7,198 bases of DNA from an uncultured Prevotella sp. (GCA_945788545.1 CALZMK010000070.1:1-7198), one strand, 5' to 3'; positions 1-7,151 are shown, counted from the stretch's first letter. Numbers and translations are program-made. Notes: generated by a model from the letters alone, not told the origin.

Positions 1-429
1 ACCTATCGTGCCGTGGCATATTATAATAAGGTGGGAAATGGCAAGGCGCAAATCGTGAGCATCGGAAGGGTGCCGACATTGGTGCCGGTGGATTCGGTGG
101 AGAAAGTCGTCACCGACCCTATCACATTCGAGAGTATGTGGAGAAGCAAGAACGGAACATTCCTCAATCTGTCGATATGGATAAAGGTGGGTAACACATC
201 CATAGAGGATGCCCACCAGACAATAGGATTGTTGCGCAATAAAGTCACAAAGGCTGAGGACGGACGCACAACGACTCACCTCACCTTGCTACACTCACAG
301 GGCGACGTACCCGAGAAATACTCAACGCAGTATTTCCTAAGTATTCCTCGTGACTCAATACCCACGGACAGTGTGCATATATCTATAAATACTTATTCGG
401 GACAGGTGGAGAAAACTATACCGCTTTAG
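1..429 (+). CDS. Partial (5' end missing) NigD-like envelope protein, C-terminal part
   Basis: The reading frame is open from the first base and ends at a TAG at 427-429, giving 142 residues of a longer protein whose start lies upstream. A GTG at 13 is in frame, but nothing suggests it is the true start, since the residues before it (TYRA) continue the protein. The text is beta-rich: a DPITFESMWRS stretch, a FLNLSIWIKVG strand, a TTTHLTLLHSQGD strand pair, then YFLSIPRDSIPTDSVHISINTYSG. From memory this resembles the C-terminal beta-sandwich of NigD-like proteins, which are secreted or lipoprotein-anchored and common in Bacteroidales; their function is poorly known. The N-terminal signal that would confirm export is outside the window. 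The last 14 bases overlap the 3' end of the opposite-strand peptidase gene. Coding status is secure; the family assignment is moderate and could be another Bacteroidales beta-sandwich family. Confidence 0.6.
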   Translation, partial: TYRAVAYYNKVGNGKAQIVSIGRVPTLVPVDSVEKVVTDPITFESMWRSKNGTFLNLSIWIKVGNTSIEDAHQTIGLLRNKVTKAEDGRTTTHLTLLHSQGDVPEKYSTQYFLSIPRDSIPTDSVHISINTYSGQVEKTIPL

Positions 430-1471
430 GTCTTGGCAAAAAGACGGCGATGGTCTTCAGTTTTAGATAGTCTTCCGACACATACATCAATCCTTTATAC
501 GGATTACCAGTGCCCCATGAGTTTTTCATGATAAAATACTTTTTCCCGCTCTTGTCGCGGGCAATGCCGACGATTGCCATACAGTGATCGTCGGTTGTTG
601 TATATGACTCTATCATCGTCTGCCTCAACTGTTGGACATTTTTTCCTTGGGGCATATCCAAAGTGGCTATTCCTTTGCTAAAGCAGAATCCTGATTCTGA
701 TATATCGCCTTCCCAGCACACTCCCATTCCGCTTCGCACTGCCTTCTCCACACTCCTCATCAAATGGTCGATGGGCACGTTATAAAACTTACTACGCTCC
801 CAGTTGTCGGCAGATTCGAGTATGAACCACTCACCAAAAGGATGATGTGTGCAACTCGCCATGGCAATATATTCGTCGGGGCGGCAAACACTGTGGGCAA
901 ACTCCAACGGAGTATATTGTGCGCCCAACATATACACATTCTTAGGAGTATATCCAATACTCTCATCCATCATCCGCTCAAATGCCGGCATAAATAGCTT
1001 ATATCCCTTTCGGGCATTTACCGCCTTTTCTGCCAATAACCTTGTCTTGTTAAGCAATAAAGATGTGGAAACACCCATACCATTGCGGTCGGGATAGGAG
1101 TCATAGGGCACGATACCATGACGTTGGATGATATTCAAGAGCGTCATTCCCGTTGCACGGGTAGTGCCCTTGTCACCACCTTGTGAAAGAACATTCCTCA
1201 TATACAAATCCTCCATCTTCACCCTTATTGCCCATGATGGCGACAGGTTTACCGAGTCGCCCATCGAGATATGTGTTGTCTCGATTGCTGCAAGCATAGC
1301 GTATGCCCAACAACCGCTACCCGCACCTTGGTTCTTCACGGGAGTCATGCCGTTGATATGTTCTATTCGGAATTCCCCAGAGGTCGTTTCTCCTTGGTGT
1401 TTGCCGTCAGATATGTTGCCGCAACGGCACATCATCACGACGGCTATACATATTATTATATAATTCTTCAT
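416..1471 (-). CDS. Exported C1 (papain-fold) cysteine peptidase, bleomycin hydrolase / PepC-like (C1B)
   Basis: This 351-residue protein carries the full papain-type active site: oxyanion Gln48 in VKNQG, nucleophile Cys54 in GSGCWAYA (the usual six-residue spacing), His296 in TDDHCMAIVG and Asn317 in MKNSWG. The middle part, with SCTHHPFGEW near 206-215, a following DNW, and YNVPIDHLMRSVEKAVRSGMGVCWEGD near 230-255, is typical of the C1B group (bleomycin hydrolase and aminopeptidase C) rather than plain papain. The N-terminus has Lys2, a hydrophobic run at 4-14, then Cys15 and Cys17 followed by Gly-Asn. That fits a signal peptide and possibly a lipoprotein, although the lipobox is not canonical. 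Classical C1B enzymes are cytoplasmic and about 450 residues, so this is a shorter, exported form; I infer peptide degradation in the periplasm or at the cell surface. The ATG at 1469-1471 is preceded by a good promoter, and the gene is transcribed alone, away from the U32 operon. Substrate is unknown. Confidence 0.9.
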   Translation of the reverse strand: MKNYIIICIAVVMMCRCGNISDGKHQGETTSGEFRIEHINGMTPVKNQGAGSGCWAYAMLAAIETTHISMGDSVNLSPSWAIRVKMEDLYMRNVLSQGGDKGTTRATGMTLLNIIQRHGIVPYDSYPDRNGMGVSTSLLLNKTRLLAEKAVNARKGYKLFMPAFERMMDESIGYTPKNVYMLGAQYTPLEFAHSVCRPDEYIAMASCTHHPFGEWFILESADNWERSKFYNVPIDHLMRSVEKAVRSGMGVCWEGDISESGFCFSKGIATLDMPQGKNVQQLRQTMIESYTTTDDHCMAIVGIARDKSGKKYFIMKNSWGTGNPYKGLMYVSEDYLKLKTIAVFLPRPKAV

Positions 1472-1497
1472 TTCAAATATTAGTCATTCAAACGGTG

Positions 1498-1505
1498 CAA
1501 AGATA
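1498..1505 (-). promoter_or_regulatory. Bacteroidales-type -7 promoter box for the C1 peptidase gene
   Basis: On the minus strand this reads TATCTTTG followed by C, an exact match to the Bacteroidales TAnnTTTG box. Transcription should start a few bases beyond it, near 1490-1495, leaving a leader of roughly 20-25 bases before the ATG at 1471. I see no TTTG at the expected -33 spacing, so the promoter rests on the -7 box alone. No Shine-Dalgarno sequence is evident in the AT-rich leader. Confidence 0.6.
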
Positions 1506-1566
1506 ATCAAAATAAAGGAAATCATACTTCATTGAGTGAAAAAAATGAAAGTTTTGCCTCAATTAT

Positions 1567-1597
1567 TTTGTATTTACACATTATTGCACTAACTTTG
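1567..1597 (+). promoter_or_regulatory. Bacteroidales sigma-ABfr-type promoter for the U32-sufE-comM-priA operon
   Basis: TTTG at 1567-1570 (-33 element) and TAACTTTG at 1590-1597 (-7 element, matching TAnnTTTG) are separated by 19 bases, the usual spacing for the Bacteroidetes primary sigma factor. If the -7 box is centred seven bases before the start, transcription begins at about 1600-1602. That is only a few bases before the ATG at 1605, so the mRNA would be leaderless or nearly so. No other promoter is obvious before the next genes apart from a weak candidate ahead of comM. Confidence 0.75.
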
Positions 1598-1604
1598 CAG
1601 CGAA

Positions 1605-2849
1605 ATGGACAAAGATTTATCACAATATGAAATAATGGCGCCCGTAGGTTCAAGGGAAAGTCTTGCGGCTGCCATTCAAGCCGGTGCCGACTCAATATAC
1701 TTCGGTATCGGCAAACTGAATATGCGGGCAGGATCGGCAAGTGCATTCACTATCGACGACCTGCGCGAAATTGCTGCCACATGCAATGAGCATGGCATAA
1801 AGACATATCTCACCGTCAACACTATCATCTATGGCGAGGATATTCCGACGATGCACGAGATAGTGGATGCCGCCCACGAGGCGGGTATCTCGGCGGTGAT
1901 AGCAAGTGACGTGGCAGTAATGACTTATTGCAACAGTGTGGGACAGGAGGTTCACCTCTCCACCCAACTCAACATCAGCAACATCGAGGCCTTACGCTTC
2001 TATGCACAATTTGCTGATGTAGTGGTGTTGGCACGTGAACTCAATATGGATCAGGTGGCGGAGATTCATCGCCAAGCCATCGAGCAGAATATATGCGGAC
2101 CATCGGGGCAACCCATACGCATCGAGATGTTCTGCCATGGTGCCCTCTGTATGGCTATCAGTGGCAAATGCTATCTCAGTCTTGCCAATGCCGGACGCTC
2201 GGCCAACCGTGGAGAGTGCATCCAGATATGCCGACGCTCATACGTTGTGACCGATGCCGAAACGGGCAACCAACTCGAGATTGACAACAAGTATATCATG
2301 AGCCCCAAAGACCTGAAGACCGTAAGATTCATCGACCGCATGATGGAGTCGGGAGTGAGGGTATTCAAGATTGAGGGCAGAGCCCGCGGACCTGAGTATG
2401 TATATACTGTAGTGAGAACCTACAAGGAAGCTATACAAAGTGTACTTGCCGGTACTTTCACAGAAGAGAAAAAGGATGAATGGGACAAGCAATTGGCTAC
2501 AGTGTTCAACCGCGGATTCTGGGATGGATACTATCAAGGACAGACTCTTGGCGAATGGAACAAGAACTATGGTTCGAACGCCACCGAACGCAAGGTGTAT
2601 ATAGGCAAGGGAGTGAAATACTTCAGTAAGCTCGGTGTGGCGGAATTCACTGTGGAGGCTGCCGACTTCAAGTTGGGCGATAAACTGCTTGTCACCGGTC
2701 CTACCACTGGAGTGATGTATCTCGAAGCCAAGGAAATACGCTTAGAACTCGACCCTGTGGAACATGCCCCCAAAGGCACTCATGTGTCAATTCCCGTCCC
2801 CGGGAAGATAAGACAAAGCGACAAACTGTTTAAGATTGTGGAAGTGTAA
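1605..2849 (+). CDS. U32 family protein, TrhP/YegQ-like RNA hydroxylation factor
   Basis: This is a 414-residue member of the family historically called peptidase U32. The N-terminus has the family hallmarks EIMAPVGSRESL (9-20) and AGADSIYFG (26-34). The U32 signature runs from Glu174 to Ser192 (E-M-F-C-H-G-A-L-C ... S-G-K-C-Y-L-S). Four cysteines, Cys182, Cys189, Cys205 and Cys209, have the spacing expected of the Fe-S cluster ligands. YIMSPKDLKTV (230-240) and VFKIEGRARGPEY (253-265) match the E. coli YegQ/TrhP arrangement closely. TrhP uses prephenate-dependent chemistry to hydroxylate tRNA uridine-34; the paralogue RlhA hydroxylates 23S rRNA. I favour a TrhP-like tRNA role by resemblance, but the exact RNA target cannot be read here. 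The ATG at 1605 is preferred because the next in-frame ATG (residue 11) would cut into the conserved EIMAPVGS strand. It leads a probable operon. Confidence 0.92.
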   Translation: MDKDLSQYEIMAPVGSRESLAAAIQAGADSIYFGIGKLNMRAGSASAFTIDDLREIAATCNEHGIKTYLTVNTIIYGEDIPTMHEIVDAAHEAGISAVIASDVAVMTYCNSVGQEVHLSTQLNISNIEALRFYAQFADVVVLARELNMDQVAEIHRQAIEQNICGPSGQPIRIEMFCHGALCMAISGKCYLSLANAGRSANRGECIQICRRSYVVTDAETGNQLEIDNKYIMSPKDLKTVRFIDRMMESGVRVFKIEGRARGPEYVYTVVRTYKEAIQSVLAGTFTEEKKDEWDKQLATVFNRGFWDGYYQGQTLGEWNKNYGSNATERKVYIGKGVKYFSKLGVAEFTVEAADFKLGDKLLVTGPTTGVMYLEAKEIRLELDPVEHAPKGTHVSIPVPGKIRQSDKLFKIVEV

Positions 2850-2863
2850 TAATTATTGGAAAT

Positions 2864-3286
2864 ATGACTATAAATGAAATACAAGACGAGATAATAGAGG
2901 AGTTCTCTGGTTTTGACGACTGGATGGACAAGTATCAACTGCTCATCGACTTGGGCAATGAACAAGCTCCTCTCGACGAGAAATACAAGACGGAAAGTAA
3001 TCTTATCGACGGATGTCAAAGTCGAGTGTGGCTTCAGTGCGACTATACCGACGGTTTGCTGCATTTCACGGCAGAGAGTGACGCTCTCATCGTCAAGGGT
3101 ATCATTGCCCTGCTCATCCGTGTTCTCACCGACCATACCCCACAGGAAATTATTGATGCCGACCTCTACTTCATCGATAGAATAGGATTAAAGGAACACC
3201 TGAGTCCTACACGCAGCAACGGTCTGCTGGCAATGATGAAGCAGATGAAGATGTATGCCCTGGCATTCAAGACCAAGGGACTTTAA
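2864..3286 (+). CDS. sufE: SufE-family sulfur acceptor for Fe-S cluster assembly
   Basis: At 140 residues it has the normal SufE length (E. coli SufE is 138). It contains the family signature NLIDGCQSRVWL with the sulfur-accepting Cys51, at the same position as in E. coli SufE. The N-terminal helices (EIQDEIIEEFSGFDDWMDKY) and the C-terminal stretch from about 104 to 131, ending SNGLLAMMKQM, are also typical. SufE takes persulfide sulfur from the cysteine desulfurase SufS and passes it to the SufBCD scaffold in the cytoplasm. No sufS or sufBCD lies in the window, so this copy sits apart from the rest of that pathway here. It begins 14 bases after the U32 stop, with an AT-rich spacer and no clear Shine-Dalgarno sequence, and is probably co-transcribed with it. 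The upstream neighbour is itself a predicted Fe-S protein, which may or may not be meaningful. A CsdE-type role cannot be excluded. Confidence 0.93.
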   Translation: MTINEIQDEIIEEFSGFDDWMDKYQLLIDLGNEQAPLDEKYKTESNLIDGCQSRVWLQCDYTDGLLHFTAESDALIVKGIIALLIRVLTDHTPQEIIDADLYFIDRIGLKEHLSPTRSNGLLAMMKQMKMYALAFKTKGL

Positions 3287-3307
3287 TTTTTAAATTCGAT
3301 AATCCTT

Positions 3308-3315
3308 TAATTTCG
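3308..3315 (+). promoter_or_regulatory. Weak candidate -7 promoter box ahead of comM
   Basis: TAATTTCG differs from the TAnnTTTG consensus at one position and lies 11 bases before the GTG start of comM, in the longest gap of the operon (40 bases). No TTTG is present at the expected -33 distance, and the surrounding sequence is AT-rich, so a chance match is quite possible. If real, it would give comM and priA their own transcript with a very short leader. Confidence 0.25.
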
Positions 3316-3326
3316 CGAAGCGACCA

Positions 3327-4877
3327 GTGTTAGTAAAGACATATTGTGCAGCCGTCATGGGCCTTGAGGCCATAACCGTCACTGTCGAGTTAAATATCGA
3401 TCGTGGCGTTATGTTTCATTTGTCGGGATTGGCCGACACAAGTATCAAGGAGAGCTACGACCGAATAAAAGCCGCCCTCAGCAATATCGGTTTCAGAATG
3501 CCCATCGCCGATATAACCGTCAACTTGTCTCCTGCTGACATACGAAAGGAGGGAAGCGGATACGACCTGCCTCTTGCCATCAGTATATTGGCAGGCGACT
3601 GTAAGGTGGAGAGCGAACGACTTAGTGAGTATATGCTTGTGGGCGAACTGGGGCTCGATGGTTCTTTGCGCCCCATACGTGGTGCATTGCCCATTGCCAT
3701 AAGAGCGCGCAAGGAGCATTTCCGCGGACTTATCGTGCCACGTGAGAACGTGCGCGAAGCTGCCGTGGTCAACAACCTTGATGTCTATGGTATGGACAGT
3801 CTTTCGGATGTCGTGAAATTCTTTAATGGCAGTGATGACTATCAACCTGAACGTATCGACACGCGTGCCGTCTTCTATCAGCAGCAAAGCCAGTATGACC
3901 TTGACTTTGCCGAAGTGAAGGGACAAGAGAATGTGAAACGTGCTCTTGAGGTGGCTGCCGCCGGTGGACATAACCTGATTATGGTGGGACCTCCAGGAAG
4001 CGGCAAGTCGATGATGGCAAAACGTCTGCCCTCAATCCTCCCACCACTATCCCTCTCTGAAAGTCTTGAGACAACACAGATTCACAGTGTAGCAGGCAAA
4101 CTCAGTCGCGACACATCGCTTATCTCGCAACGCCCGTTTCGCTCGCCTCATCACACTATATCATCTGTTGCTCTTGTCGGTGGAGGCAATAATCCCCAAC
4201 CTGGAGAGATATCACTTGCCCACAACGGAGTACTCTTCTGCGATGAATTGCCGGAATTCAACCGTAGTGTGCTTGAGGTGATGCGCCAACCATTAGAGGA
4301 TCGCAAGATTACTATCTCACGATCCAAATATACGGTGGAATATCCTTGTTCCTTTATGTTTGTGGCTTCGATGAACCCATGTCCATGCGGATACTATGGC
4401 GACCCGACACACAACTGCGTATGTACACCTGGACAAATACAGAGGTATATGAATAAGATAAGCGGTCCACTGCTCGACCGTATCGACATTCAATGCGAGA
4501 TACAACCCGTGGCATTCAAGGACCTTGCCTATCTCAAGCCTGGAGAACCAAGCTCTGCCATTCGTGAGCGAGTGATTGCCGCACGCAAGATACAGGAGGA
4601 TAGATACAAGGACTACAACGGCATTCACTGTAATGCACAGATGACGGAGCGTATGCTGCACGATTTTGCACAACCCGACGAGAAATCTCTCGACATGCTT
4701 AGGATGGCAATGGAAAAGCTCAAACTGTCAGCACGCGCCTACGGTCGCATACTGAAGGTGGCACGCACCATAGCCGATCTTGACGGTAAGGAGAAGGTTG
4801 AGATGCGCCATGTAGGAGAAGCAGTGGGATATCGCAACCTCGACCGTGGAGATTGGGCAGAAAGAACATTGTTTTAA
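3327..4877 (+). CDS. comM: ComM/YifB family Mg-chelatase-like AAA+ ATPase
   Basis: This 516-residue protein matches the full ComM/YifB layout (E. coli YifB is 506). The N-terminal ChlI-like domain (about 1-165) includes the VNLSPADIRKEGSGYDLPLA block at 65-84. The AAA+ domain (about 190-395) has Walker A GPPGSGKS at 221-228 (Lys227), Walker B GVLFCDELPEF at 301-311 (Asp306, Glu307) and GPLLDRIDI at 380-388 with a conserved arginine. The four-cysteine stretch typical of the family is at Cys352, Cys354, Cys364 and Cys366. The C-terminal Mg-chelatase domain (about 403-500) includes LSARAYGRILKVARTIADL. ComM is a hexameric helicase shown in Vibrio cholerae to promote branch migration during natural transformation; whether this organism is transformable is not shown here, so a general recombination role is the safe inference. 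The GTG at 3327 is chosen because it gives the usual N-terminus MLVKTY; the first in-frame ATG, at 3357, would remove conserved residues. Confidence 0.93.
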   Translation: MLVKTYCAAVMGLEAITVTVELNIDRGVMFHLSGLADTSIKESYDRIKAALSNIGFRMPIADITVNLSPADIRKEGSGYDLPLAISILAGDCKVESERLSEYMLVGELGLDGSLRPIRGALPIAIRARKEHFRGLIVPRENVREAAVVNNLDVYGMDSLSDVVKFFNGSDDYQPERIDTRAVFYQQQSQYDLDFAEVKGQENVKRALEVAAAGGHNLIMVGPPGSGKSMMAKRLPSILPPLSLSESLETTQIHSVAGKLSRDTSLISQRPFRSPHHTISSVALVGGGNNPQPGEISLAHNGVLFCDELPEFNRSVLEVMRQPLEDRKITISRSKYTVEYPCSFMFVASMNPCPCGYYGDPTHNCVCTPGQIQRYMNKISGPLLDRIDIQCEIQPVAFKDLAYLKPGEPSSAIRERVIAARKIQEDRYKDYNGIHCNAQMTERMLHDFAQPDEKSLDMLRMAMEKLKLSARAYGRILKVARTIADLDGKEKVEMRHVGEAVGYRNLDRGDWAERTLF

Positions 4878-4886
4878 GTTCAACAG

Positions 4887-7151
4887 ATGAGATACGCCGA
4901 TATCATATTGCCAGTCCCTCTTGAGGGATTATTCACATACTCCATTCCTGAACGTCTTCAGGAACGGATAGCCTTTGGTATGCGCGTTCTCGTGACATTC
5001 GGGCCAAAGAAGACTTATGTCGGTATCGTTGCAAAGACTCACGACAACGAGCCAAAGGGATACAAGACGAAGGAGATTATCGACATTGCCGACGAACATC
5101 CCATGCTGCTCGACAAGCAGTTTAAACTGTGGCAATGGATAGCGGAATACTATCTCTCGCCAATTGGAGACATATACAAGGCAGCTATGCCTGCCGGACT
5201 TAAGGCAGAGGAGGGATATAAGCCAAAGACAGAAACATACATCCGACTTGGGGAGAAATACAGAAGAGTGGAGGCTATGCACATTGCCATAAACATGCTG
5301 AATCGAGCCGAAAAGCAACTTGCCGCCTTCCTCGGATACCTACAACTATCTCATTGGGACGAGGCCGAGGATAATGCGAATATCGAGGAGATAACACGCG
5401 AGGAACTCATGAATGCCTCCCACTCCACATTGGCCACCATCGGTATGCTGGTGAAGAGGGGAATGTTGGAGACATACGAGAAGGAGGTGGGAAGACTGAA
5501 TGACTCGGGTGAACCACATCCCGAGAAAATGCACGCTCTGAGTGCTGCCCAAACTGAGGCATACAACAACATTCTCTTCTCGATGATGAAGAACAACGTC
5601 ACATTGCTTCATGGAGTCACATCCAGTGGTAAGACAGAGATATACATCCACCTCATACAACATGCACTCGACGAAAAGAAACAGGTGCTTTATCTGCTTC
5701 CTGAGATTGCCCTTACCGTACAGATTATGTCGAGACTAAAGAAGGTGTTTGGCCGACGCCTTGGCATCTACCACTCCAAATACTCGGATGCCGAAAGGGT
5801 GGAGATATGGCAAAAACAAATGTCGGGCGACCCGTATGACGTTATTCTCGGAGCACGATCGGCGGTATTTCTTCCATTCCAAAACTTGGGTCTCGTGATT
5901 ATCGACGAGGAGCACGAGACATCATTCAAGCAGCAAGACCCTGCCCCACGCTATCATGCCCGCAGTGCAGCCATCGTACTCGCCTCAATGTATGGCGCAA
6001 AGACATTGCTCGGCACTGCCACTCCATCTATCGAGACTTATCACAATGCCATGAACGGGAAATACGGATATGTGGCTCTCACACAGCGTCACGAGGGAAT
6101 CGAACTGCCGGAGTTCCGCATTGTTGACGTAAAGGACCTGCAACACCGCAAGATGATGACAGGCCCATTCTCGCCAATGCTACTGGCTGAAGTGCGCAAG
6201 GCCATCGAAAACGGTAAGCAGGCCATATTATTCCAGAACAGGCGTGGGTTTGCACCAATGATAGAGTGCAAGCAATGCGGATGGGTGCCCCACTGCCAGC
6301 ATTGCGACGTGAGTCTCACACTACATCGCAACACTAACCAACTGACGTGCCACTACTGCGGATATACATACTCGATACCAACAAAATGCCCCAACTGCGA
6401 GGGTACGGAATTGCGCACTCGTGGCTATGGAACAGAGAAAATCGAGGAATCTATCCGAGACATCTTCCCCGAGGCAAGAGTGGCTCGTATGGATCTCGAT
6501 ACCACAAAGACAAGAAATGCATACGAGCGCATCATAACCGACTTTGCCGCCGGACGCACAAACATACTGATTGGTACTCAGATGATAAGCAAGGGTCTCG
6601 ACTTTGCCAATGTGAGTGTGGTGGGCATACTAAATGCCGACTCAATGCTTAATTTCCCTGATTTCCGTGCCTATGAGCATGCCTTCATGATGATGGCACA
6701 AGTGGGAGGAAGAGCTGGAAGAAAAGGAAAGCGAGGACTTGTGATAATGCAGACGAAGAGTCCCGAACTGCCTATTGTGCAACAGGTAGTGAACAACGAC
6801 TACGAGGCAATGTATCGAAGCGTGACTGTAGAGCGCAAGGAATTCCATTATCCACCCTACTATCGCCTGATATATGTGTATCTCAAGCACAAGGACGACT
6901 CCACCGTCCAGAGTGCTGCAGCCACACTTGCATTCAAACTACGGATGTGGTTTGGCGAGCGTGTCCTTGGTCCCGACAAACCATCAGTTGCCAAAGTGAA
7001 ATCGATGAACATAAGGAAACTGATGCTAAAATTAGAGAACGGTATTGACATATACAAGGTGAGACAATATCTTCGCAATGCCCAATCAGACCTCATGAAG
7101 GACAAGCGTTTTAATTCTCTCGTTACCTATTACGACGTGGATCCTATTTAG
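4887..7151 (+). CDS. priA: Replication restart helicase PriA (primosomal protein N')
   Basis: This 754-residue protein (E. coli PriA is 732) is complete. The N-terminal 3'-DNA-binding domain has ADIILPVPLEGLFTYSIP (4-21) and a VLVTFGPKKTYVGIV strand, followed by a winged-helix region to about 200. The superfamily 2 helicase core has Walker A GVTSSGKT (243-250, Lys249), the DEEH box at 340-343, LLGTATPS (374-381), GTQMISKGLDF (563-573) and motif VI QVGGRAGR (605-612). Inserted in the second lobe is the cysteine-rich zinc-binding region with all eight cysteines: 461, 464, 470, 473, 488, 491, 501 and 504. The C-terminal domain follows to the TAG stop. PriA recognises stalled or broken forks and D-loops, moves 3' to 5' and helps reload the replicative helicase. 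It starts 9 bases after comM, which implies co-transcription, and both proteins act on branched DNA. No missing catalytic residue or frameshift is seen. Confidence 0.97.
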   Translation: MRYADIILPVPLEGLFTYSIPERLQERIAFGMRVLVTFGPKKTYVGIVAKTHDNEPKGYKTKEIIDIADEHPMLLDKQFKLWQWIAEYYLSPIGDIYKAAMPAGLKAEEGYKPKTETYIRLGEKYRRVEAMHIAINMLNRAEKQLAAFLGYLQLSHWDEAEDNANIEEITREELMNASHSTLATIGMLVKRGMLETYEKEVGRLNDSGEPHPEKMHALSAAQTEAYNNILFSMMKNNVTLLHGVTSSGKTEIYIHLIQHALDEKKQVLYLLPEIALTVQIMSRLKKVFGRRLGIYHSKYSDAERVEIWQKQMSGDPYDVILGARSAVFLPFQNLGLVIIDEEHETSFKQQDPAPRYHARSAAIVLASMYGAKTLLGTATPSIETYHNAMNGKYGYVALTQRHEGIELPEFRIVDVKDLQHRKMMTGPFSPMLLAEVRKAIENGKQAILFQNRRGFAPMIECKQCGWVPHCQHCDVSLTLHRNTNQLTCHYCGYTYSIPTKCPNCEGTELRTRGYGTEKIEESIRDIFPEARVARMDLDTTKTRNAYERIITDFAAGRTNILIGTQMISKGLDFANVSVVGILNADSMLNFPDFRAYEHAFMMMAQVGGRAGRKGKRGLVIMQTKSPELPIVQQVVNNDYEAMYRSVTVERKEFHYPPYYRLIYVYLKHKDDSTVQSAAATLAFKLRMWFGERVLGPDKPSVAKVKSMNIRKLMLKLENGIDIYKVRQYLRNAQSDLMKDKRFNSLVTYYDVDPI

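Noticed and set aside
430..445. GTCTT/AAGAC hairpin with a 6-base loop just after the first gene's stop, considered as a terminator
   Set aside because: The stem is only 5 bp, no T-run follows on the plus strand, and the bases are explained as coding sequence for the C-terminus of the peptidase.
1128..1463. A 111-codon plus-strand open frame opposite the C1 peptidase
   Set aside because: The minus-strand frame carries the complete papain active site; the plus-strand text has no family features.
2694..2849. C-terminal extension of the U32 protein considered as a separate fused domain
   Set aside because: YegQ/TrhP proteins have a similar C-terminal beta-barrel-like part, so this is normal family architecture and not a fusion.
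3390..3971. A 193-codon open frame on the minus strand inside comM
   Set aside because: It lies fully antisense to a well-supported gene, has no recognisable domain, and its length is explained by codon bias of the comM reading frame.
4929..5318. A 129-codon minus-strand open frame inside priA
   Set aside because: It has no recognisable motifs and sits opposite the conserved N-terminal domain of PriA, so it is a shadow of that gene.
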